IMG/VR virus record: IMGVR_UViG_3300012003_000013
Coordinates: 1 to 30,058 of that record
Length of the DNA: 30,058 nt
Strand: one strand, 5' to 3'
DNA from: a virus
The position numbers were made by a program, and so were the translations under genes. This document shows, in pieces, positions 26,040 through 30,058 of the stretch. Every line of letters begins with the position of its first letter. The first letter of the stretch is position 1. A model generated the notes under the pieces. It made no database searches. It was not told the origin of the DNA and was given only the letters and a program-made list of their open reading frames with translations.

Positions 26040-26324
26040 TTACTGCATGAGCTGGATCTTACTCTCCTCTGGCCCATCTTCACTATGCAGCTTGAGCATG
26101 TTGGGGATGATCGGCTGTTCGGGGTTGACCGGAATTCTGAATGCGACAAGCACGGTGACGAACCCCATCGCGACCTCCAGCTTTTTGCCGCCCTTACTGA
26201 TCCCCGCGATGAGTCCACCCTCGTCCATCTCCCGGATCTCGCCCGTCACGTTCCTGGAAGGGATCTCCAGCGATACCGTATCTCCCACTTTGATCTTGTT
26301 TCGCCTGGCGTCAAACATTGACAT
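26040..26324 (-). CDS. Small SH3/KOW-like beta-barrel protein
   Basis: 94 residues. VGDTVSLEIPSRNVTGEIRE near residues 13-32 resembles the opening of an SH3- or KOW-type barrel (V-G-D-x-V...G.I). The C-terminus is more polar. AAGGAGAAACGA precedes the ATG. Its start overlaps the stop of the upstream small gene by 14 nt. Function unknown. Confidence 0.5.
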   Translation of the reverse strand: MSMFDARRNKIKVGDTVSLEIPSRNVTGEIREMDEGGLIAGISKGGKKLEVAMGFVTVLVAFRIPVNPEQPIIPNMLKLHSEDGPEESKIQLMQ

Positions 26325-26514
26325 TCGTTTCTCCTTGGGTTGATTGTTTCGCTTGCCGCAGTTTGCGCCGATCGATGATCAACGTTGAGCCATCTTCAAA
26401 GCGCACATGCACGAGGGTTCGGTTTGAAGACCCATGGGGGTTGATGATTTCACAGGTAGTCGTCCTGGGGATATGCCCCACAATCCTATAACGAGTCGGC
26501 AGTCTATCTTCCAT
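26311..26514 (-). CDS. Small basic hypothetical protein
   Basis: 67 residues from ATG 26514, preceded by GGAGGT about 9 nt upstream; a start at 26541 lies inside the 43-residue gene and has no such site. It reads as a short beta-rich domain (RYRIVGHIPRTTTCEIINP, then TLVHVRFEDGSTLIIDRRKL). Not recognised. Confidence 0.5.
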   Translation of the reverse strand: MEDRLPTRYRIVGHIPRTTTCEIINPHGSSNRTLVHVRFEDGSTLIIDRRKLRQAKQSTQGETNVNV

Positions 26515-26635
26515 CGTTCCATACCTCCAGCGCAGTCGCAATGCGTTGCGCGCTCCCGCTGATCTCAGCTAGGGCGAGAAAATTCCCCACAAGGGCTAGC
26601 AAGACAAACAAGAGAAGAATTTTGATGTCAGTCAT
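26504..26635 (-). CDS. Very small single-span membrane protein
   Basis: 43 residues, read by hand. ATG at 26635 overlaps the previous stop, and AAGGAGG lies close upstream. Residues 4-23 (IKILLLFVLLALVGNFLALA) form one membrane helix, followed by a short polar tail. Its stop overlaps the next start by 11 nt. Coupling on both sides and a good ribosome site support it. Role unknown. Confidence 0.55.
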   Translation of the reverse strand: MTDIKILLLFVLLALVGNFLALAEISGSAQRIATALEVWNDGR

Positions 26636-27026
26636 GGGCTGTGGCCTCCTTCGTTTCTAGGCCGCGCCATTCCATCCAGCGGCGGCGCAATTCAGCCTTT
26701 GCTTCGGGGGTTGAGAGGCGGTCGAAGCATGCCGTGGTGAGATTGGCGTAGGCGTCCCGCATGTCATCCCAAAAGCATCCGCCGTGGTAACGTCCGTTGC
26801 ACTGGAAAGCATCGGCAATTTCAGCGCATAAAAGACACGTCTTCGCATTCCCGAACGATCCATCATTGAGCCAACTGGCGAGTTCGTAGGATGTGCCCTT
26901 TGGAATCTTTACTCCACACTCTGAACAGTGCCACTCTTTGCCCGATTTCTTGACGATCACGCACCGATACATCGTGCATTCGCCATCGTCGCCGTAATCG
27001 CTGACGCAAACTCCGCAATCACTCAT
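26628..27026 (-). CDS. Cys-rich putative zinc-binding protein
   Basis: 132 residues from ATG 27026; AAGGAGG lies 9-10 nt upstream, and the longer start at 27059 lacks one. Ten cysteines fall in pairs: C4-x2-C7, C17/C22, C34-x2-C37 (WHCSECGVKIPKG), C64-x2-C67, C76 and C84, fitting two or three zinc sites. The C-terminal part is a helix with many Arg and Trp (LRRRWMEWRGLE). It could bind nucleic acid or act as a redox or adaptor protein. No family is recognised. Confidence 0.55.
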   Translation of the reverse strand: MSDCGVCVSDYGDDGECTMYRCVIVKKSGKEWHCSECGVKIPKGTSYELASWLNDGSFGNAKTCLLCAEIADAFQCNGRYHGGCFWDDMRDAYANLTTACFDRLSTPEAKAELRRRWMEWRGLETKEATAHD

Positions 27027-27423
27027 GGGCTGCAGCCTCCTTCGCCGTGTCTCGATCATTCAGCCACACCAGAAACTTTGCCGGTGAAAGATCTGCGGTA
27101 GTATGTGCGCCGTCCTCTTTCACGACGGTAACGATGCTCTCTCTTAGCCGCTTCCACTCCTCAAACTCCTGCGGGTACAACAGCTCCGGTTGCTTCTTCT
27201 CGATCTTACGGAACCGCTGGAAGGCTGCGCGCTGCTCGTTGGTGCTGGGCTTGCGGCAGTAGCGGCAGGCGCTGCCATCGTGCTTCGCGCGGATCATGTT
27301 CTTGCGCAGCGTGGCGCACTCCTCGCAGCAGGTAATCGCCTTGAAGCGCAGCCGCTCTGGCGGCACTGGCGTGGTGCAGATGAGGCAATGTAAAACTACG
27401 TCGTCATAGCTAGTTCGTGCCAT
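27019..27423 (-). CDS. Cys-pair zinc-finger-like protein
   Basis: 134 residues. C13-x2-C16, C32/C33-x2-C36 and C53-x2-C56 (ACRYCRKPS) form three knuckles in the first 60 residues, a treble-clef-like layout. The rest is charged and helical (EFEEWKRLRESIVTVVKEDG). It may bind DNA. GGAGG lies before the ATG, embedded in the upstream gene's last codons, and the start overlaps the RusA-like gene by 14 nt. Confidence 0.55.
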   Translation of the reverse strand: MARTSYDDVVLHCLICTTPVPPERLRFKAITCCEECATLRKNMIRAKHDGSACRYCRKPSTNEQRAAFQRFRKIEKKQPELLYPQEFEEWKRLRESIVTVVKEDGAHTTADLSPAKFLVWLNDRDTAKEAAAHE

Positions 27424-27805
27424 TGGAAGCCTCCGTAATCAAAATCTCAGTGCGTGGATTCGACGCATCGCGCTCTTTGTAAATATGCATCTCTACCACG
27501 GAATCATCAGTGCGGAGCACACCAGCTCTCACGAGGCCGTCATTTATGACCTTGCAGTAATTATCAAGATCGCCCCTGTCTCCCTTGCCGCGATAGACGC
27601 AGAACTCGACGCAATGACGATCCCCAGGCATCGTTGCTCCTCGCGCGAACGTTGCGACCGCTCCAAACCATGCTTTTGTTTCCGGCGTGAGCACGAAGAT
27701 CCGGCGTCCATCGGGGGTCTCCCTGCGGGTAGGAATTTTGTAGTGGTTCGCCGATGGCGGAACTAGCGGAATGGTGATCTTGACTTCTACCGTGTCCATA
27801 CCCAT
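27410..27805 (-). CDS. rusA: RusA-family Holliday junction resolvase
   Basis: 131 residues from ATG 27805; the longer frame begins at a GTG (27850) inside the plus-strand gene and is less likely. ATG at 27799 is a close alternative. Near the N-terminus ITIPLVPPSANHYK is the usual RusA opening. The active-site region GDRGDLDNYCKVINDGL near residues 75-91 supplies acidic residues (D79, D81, D89), and RTDDSVV near 98-104 completes the D-x-DN-x2-K...D-x-L...DD pattern. RusA cuts four-way junctions that arise in phage replication and recombination. Confidence 0.75.
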   Translation of the reverse strand: MGMDTVEVKITIPLVPPSANHYKIPTRRETPDGRRIFVLTPETKAWFGAVATFARGATMPGDRHCVEFCVYRGKGDRGDLDNYCKVINDGLVRAGVLRTDDSVVEMHIYKERDASNPRTEILITEASNGTN

Positions 27806-27810
27806 ATAAT
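27780..27810 (+). promoter_or_regulatory. Sigma70-like promoter, leaderless
   Basis: TTGACT at 27780-27785 (5 of 6 consensus) and a perfect TATAAT at 27805-27810, spaced 19 nt (slightly long). The ATG of the plus-strand gene begins 6 nt after the -10 box, where transcription normally starts, so the mRNA would have almost no leader. The same stretch covers the start codon of the RusA-like gene on the other strand. Confidence 0.5.
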
Positions 27811-27816
27811 GCCCGT

Positions 27817-28023
27817 ATGAAGAAAAAACCGCAAGTAAAAAAATCACCACCGAAGCCTGTATATGAGATCAAGGACTTGCGGATGACGCAGGAAGAATGG
27901 GCAGAAGTCACACTGGCCGCGATGCACGAATCCGGTTTACGTCACATCCCCTACTCGCGCAACAATTTCTGTGTCCGTGCGGTTCTCGCCGTTGTGCGGA
28001 GTAAAGCTGTCGCCTCAGACTAG
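27817..28023 (+). CDS. Small plus-strand protein, possible ribbon-helix-helix regulator
   Basis: 68 residues and the only convincing gene on the plus strand. A basic start (MKKKPQVKKSPPKPVYEIKD) is followed by LRMTQEEWAEVTLAAMHESG and NNFCVRAVLAVVRSK. That strand-helix-helix order, with a helix containing EEW..V..AA, resembles ribbon-helix-helix DNA-binding proteins, but the match is by eye and weak. No Shine-Dalgarno sequence is visible; a strong -10 box lies just ahead, suggesting a leaderless mRNA. Its TAG stop and the minus-strand gene's TAG share the CTAG at 28020-28023. It might repress neighbouring operons. Confidence 0.5.
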   Translation: MKKKPQVKKSPPKPVYEIKDLRMTQEEWAEVTLAAMHESGLRHIPYSRNNFCVRAVLAVVRSKAVASD

Positions 28024-28598
28024 CGAGCAGCTTCCACTGTAACGAGCTCCTTGATTTGCTCGGGTGTCAAATAAATCGGCGGTGGCCCATAGTAGGGTCG
28101 GTTGCGGACTTTTTCTATTCGGGTCTTTTCGAGTAATGCGTCGAGTCGTATCTCCGTCTCAGACCTCTCAGGCTTTCCATGCACCCGTTCTTCCTCGCGT
28201 TCGCGCTCCCATAGCGCCTTAGCCGCTGCGTCCTCTGCCTCACGCTTGGCAGCTTCCTCGCGGTTGCGCTTGTCGGCGTAGAGCGAGCGGCAGTAAGCTC
28301 GGATATCTTCGGGTGCCGGGAAGAATGAGCGCCCATCATGCAGCGCCTTCGATAACCCGTCCCGGAACATCTCCAGGCTGTACCGCGCTGCCATCTCCTC
28401 CCATTCGACCTGATACATTTCCTGACTCTCTTCGGGGATGAATTGGTTTGGAAACCGGCTGCACGTCTGCCGCATCAGGAGGAGCAGCGCCAACCCCGTA
28501 CCTTCGGGCAGCGATATTCCTGAGCCCCTGGTCAGACTGAGCCTGTCGCTCTGCTGCGGCGCTTCGAGGTTGTTTGCGATCTTGCTTAGAGCTTCCAT
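28020..28598 (-). CDS. Helicase-loader-like replication protein
   Basis: 192 residues from ATG 28598, with GGAGAGGG just before it. The first 110 residues are helical and end FFPAPEDIRAYCRSL, resembling the N-terminal domain of phage helicase loaders/inhibitors such as SPP1 G39P (...AL...FFP-x-x-x-x-I). The C-terminal half is a charged coiled helix (KRNREEAAKREAEDAAAKAL). Position directly after the initiator-like gene supports a role in loading the replicative helicase; no helicase or ATPase motif is present. It overlaps the initiator frame by 263 nt. Confidence 0.55.
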   Translation of the reverse strand: MEALSKIANNLEAPQQSDRLSLTRGSGISLPEGTGLALLLLMRQTCSRFPNQFIPEESQEMYQVEWEEMAARYSLEMFRDGLSKALHDGRSFFPAPEDIRAYCRSLYADKRNREEAAKREAEDAAAKALWEREREEERVHGKPERSETEIRLDALLEKTRIEKVRNRPYYGPPPIYLTPEQIKELVTVEAAR

Positions 28599-29457
28599 TT
28601 CCCTCTCCGTTTCCGTTTCGTAAGAACTCTCGTGAGTCCATGCGGTACTCGCGCAGCCGCATAAATTCCGGCACTGGCTTGATGAACTTCCACTGCTCCC
28701 GCGGCACGCCTTGAGTGATGGCTTCTACGCGTCCAAGGATCATCATCGCGGCCTCGCTGCGGCTGCACTTCCCGCGTTCCGCCTCAGCGTCCACGGCCTG
28801 CAAGGTGGCCACAGACTCGGTGTAAGGTACGTCGGATGGCTCCCAGTTGCGCAGCCGCGACCTGGGGTGCGCGATGACAATCTGTGCGACAAGAGGGGCA
28901 ACGTCTTCGCGGTTCGCCGGTGCCCGCGCTGATTTTTCTGGAATGGCTGCTCGGGATGGAGATGGCATTGATTCTACATGTCCGTCACTTTGGTCGGACA
29001 TGTCCGAGACATATCCTAGACCTGTACGCCGCATTTGCTTTCTTGTTGTCTGATCGGCGTGCTCATGCCAGTCGTGAACAATCAGGCGGTGGTCGTCGGA
29101 ACGTTCCAGCCATCTCGTCGCTACGAGAGCCGCAATGGCTGCTCCGGCTGGACCTTCCCACTCGACCCACGCTTCGAGTTCCGCGTCGGTAAACTTTCCG
29201 ATGTTGCCCCTTATGGCGAACTTTCCAGTGAAGTGCCATAGCGCCTCTAAAAGGCCCAGCGCCTGGAACTTAGACAATCCAAGCTCTCGTTTCAAATGTG
29301 CGAATTTTGGGTGCTCAGGGACGGCTCTTAGGGCCACAGTCGGAATATTCCTTCCTCGAAGTGAAGGCAGACTGGAGGTCTTCGAGTCCCTCCAGCCACG
29401 GCGTAGGGGATCAATCCTACGTTTGCCTTTGAATCGCTTTGGCGGCGATTGATTCAC
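28336..29457 (-). CDS. Replication initiator-like winged-helix protein
   Basis: 373 residues from a GTG at 29457; a GTG at 29337 with AGGAAGGA upstream gives 333 residues and better matches where the conserved domain begins. From residue 41 VALRAVPEHPKFAHLKREL, LSKFQALGLLEALWHFTGKF and the later DDHRLIVHDWHEHADQTTRK match a phage replication-initiator winged-helix domain (LG...A.G.LE.LW...A). Residues about 149-175 are a linker whose DNA holds iteron-like repeats. The last 88 codons overlap the helicase-loader-like gene in another frame and look like shadow sequence, so the true end may be near residue 285-290. Confidence 0.6.
   Translation of the reverse strand: MNQSPPKRFKGKRRIDPLRRGWRDSKTSSLPSLRGRNIPTVALRAVPEHPKFAHLKRELGLSKFQALGLLEALWHFTGKFAIRGNIGKFTDAELEAWVEWEGPAGAAIAALVATRWLERSDDHRLIVHDWHEHADQTTRKQMRRTGLGYVSDMSDQSDGHVESMPSPSRAAIPEKSARAPANREDVAPLVAQIVIAHPRSRLRNWEPSDVPYTESVATLQAVDAEAERGKCSRSEAAMMILGRVEAITQGVPREQWKFIKPVPEFMRLREYRMDSREFLRNGNGEGNGSSKQDRKQPRSAAAERQAQSDQGLRNIAARRYGVGAAPPDAADVQPVSKPIHPRRESGNVSGRMGGDGSAVQPGDVPGRVIEGAA
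28976..29016. repeat. Iteron-like repeats inside the initiator gene (possible origin)
   Basis: ACATGTCC at 28976-28983, then the perfect 14-bp palindrome TCGGACATGTCCGA at 28994-29007, then GACATATCC at 29008-29016. These are in the linker part of the initiator-like gene, as in lambda O. They share the core GACAT(G/A)T with the tandem repeats at 29528-29571. An origin role is inferred. Confidence 0.4.
29342..29421. other. Cluster of four short inverted repeats at the 5' end of the initiator frame
   Basis: Within 80 nt: GGAATATTCC palindrome (29342-29351), CCTTC/GAAGG (29350-29354 and 29363-29367), CTGGAGG/CCTCCAG (29372-29378 and 29389-29395) and CGTAGG/CCTACG (29402-29407 and 29416-29421). 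A competing pairing CTCGAAG (29355-29361) with CTTCGAG (29380-29386) is also possible. It lies between the two candidate initiator starts and may be a leader. Confidence 0.4.
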
Positions 29458-29527
29458 TTTATCGATTCACCCGCATAAATGCAAGTGAAATATGAGTTTC
29501 TTTTGTGAGTATACTCATCGCGTTTTG

Positions 29528-29571
29528 TCGTACATGTCTCGTACATGTCTCGGACATATATAGGACATATA
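29528..29571. repeat. Four tandem 11-bp repeats (iteron-like)
   Basis: TCGTACATGTC, TCGTACATGTC, TCGGACATATA and TAGGACATATA follow one another without gaps, one helical turn each. They lie just upstream of the initiator-like gene and could bind its product or a regulator. Confidence 0.6.
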
Positions 29572-29600
29572 AATCGAAATGGGCGCACGTCTCGGACCCC

Positions 29601-29657
29601 CAGGGGCAGGTACAGCTCCAGGGGCAGGTACAGCTCCAGCTCCAGGGGCAGGTACAG
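29601..29657. repeat. Triplicated 18-bp direct repeat
   Basis: CAGGGGCAGGTACAGCTC occurs at 29601-29618 and 29619-29636. A third, shorter copy is at 29643-29657 after an extra CAGCTC. The set is flanked by a 7-bp inverted repeat, GCGCACG (29583-29589) and CGTGCGC (29658-29664). Purpose unknown. Confidence 0.7.
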
Positions 29658-29696
29658 CGTGCGCGAACGCTCCACTCGGCTCGGGCGTGAATTAGT

Positions 29697-29826
29697 GCAT
29701 ACCCCATCACAACTCACTAACACTCGCTGACCGCCATCCATACCCTTCAGATTCTATGATGATTTGGGGGCATACCCCACAGCCTACAAATAGCACATAA
29801 AAAGTGGCAATAGAGGACATAAAAAG
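29697..29826. repeat. Paired direct repeats in the upstream region
   Basis: GCATACCCCA occurs at 29697-29706 and 29770-29779; the second copy sits in a TGGGG-loop-CCCCA stem at 29765-29779. ACATAAAAAG occurs at 29795-29804 and 29817-29826, exactly 22 nt (two helical turns) apart. These suit operator or iteron sites; no convincing -35/-10 pair was found nearby. Confidence 0.4.
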
Positions 29827-30058
29827 CGTGTATGACTGGATCCGTGATGGTCAGAAAGATAGAAGCAGAACAATGAAAGACTGTTGGAGGGTAGAGGTAG
29901 GAGAATGGGATAGATAAATCACTGTTCTAGATGTGTCCATAGAGTAATGTGAAAGGGACTCGACAAAGTAGTCACTGAAATGATATTTATTCTAATAATT
30001 CACGAAAGTACGAAACATCGTCTTATCAGAGCTTTTATTAGAATAAATATCATTTCAG
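29827..30058. other. AT-rich gene-free right end
   Basis: No gene or clear promoter was seen. Base composition is visibly more AT-rich than the rest of the window. The stretch ends in a perfect inverted repeat (listed separately). It may be non-coding phage end sequence, or sequence of different origin joined at a contig end. Confidence 0.5.
29975..30058. repeat. Perfect 24-bp inverted repeat at window end
   Basis: The arms are 29975-29998 and 30035-30058, perfectly complementary over 24 bp with a 36-nt loop between them. The outer arm ends on the last base of the window. It starts CTGAAATGATATTTATTC. It could be a terminal hairpin, a recombination site or a fold-back assembly artefact. Confidence 0.7.

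Noticed and set aside
29372-29400. Sequence resembling the T-arm and 3' end of a tRNA (TTCGAGT flanked by a stem)
   Set aside because: The 5-bp T-stem does not pair at the right place, no CCA or acceptor stem follows, and no 5' half was found. It is better read as a simple hairpin.
29528-29571. Short tandem repeats considered as a CRISPR array
   Set aside because: Units are only 11 bp and adjoining, with no spacers.
29454-29741. 95-codon minus-strand frame ending in a GTGA overlap with the initiator frame
   Set aside because: It consists largely of the triplicated and tandem repeats read as protein (LYLPLELELYLPLELYLPLG); no domain and an unlikely composition, so the overlap is probably chance.

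Overview
The window looks like about 30 kb of a tailed, short-tailed (podovirus-like) phage or prophage. GC content is high over the coding part, and nearly every gene lies on the minus strand, so the genome reads from the right edge to the left. Genes are packed tightly, with many ATGA, TAATG or TGATG junctions. No integrase, repressor, host housekeeping gene, rRNA or tRNA is visible. Several protein styles (the fibre motif STVLGGVKPDN, nozzle and adaptor proteins with DG-x-W modules, an N4gp56-like capsid protein) are ones I associate with phages of soil Acidobacteriota. That host assignment is recollection and inference, not something the sequence proves.

Layout, right to left. (1) 29460-30058 is non-coding: an AT-rich tail ending in a perfect 24-bp inverted repeat, a triplicated 18-bp repeat, and four tandem 11-bp repeats. 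(2) 28020-29457 holds a winged-helix replication initiator-like gene and a helicase-loader-like gene that overlap by 263 bp. Repeats resembling the upstream 11-mers lie inside the initiator gene, as in lambda-type origins. (3) 26040-28023 holds a RusA resolvase, two Cys-rich putative zinc proteins and several very small proteins. It also has the only convincing plus-strand gene, a possible ribbon-helix-helix regulator with a near-consensus, apparently leaderless promoter. (4) 24590-25940 holds a possible structural protein, a structured gap and two small phage proteins. (5) 17369-24615 is the head module: large terminase, portal, scaffold and major capsid protein, plus small accessory genes.

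(6) 14807-17333 is a lysis and envelope cassette: a membrane protein, an M15-type endolysin, a holin-like protein, a lipoprotein, an unknown protein and a papain-like (NlpC/P60-type) amidase. It sits between head and tail genes. (7) 8811-14779 is the tail module: a small protein, two paralogous tail adaptor proteins and a 1188-residue nozzle-like protein carrying inserted carbohydrate-binding-like modules. (8) 2218-8811 holds a GNAT-like protein, three probable internal-virion (ejection) proteins, an unknown protein and a possible wall hydrolase. (9) 1-2211 holds two appendage proteins. The last is cut by the window edge and begins with a clear Sec-type signal peptide.

Most interesting: the signal peptide on the fibre-like protein, the hydrophobic N-terminal extension on the capsid protein, the iteron-like repeats inside and upstream of the initiator gene, the leaderless plus-strand gene, the long gene overlap at an in-frame slippery heptamer, and the hairpin clusters at 25208-25339 and 29342-29421.
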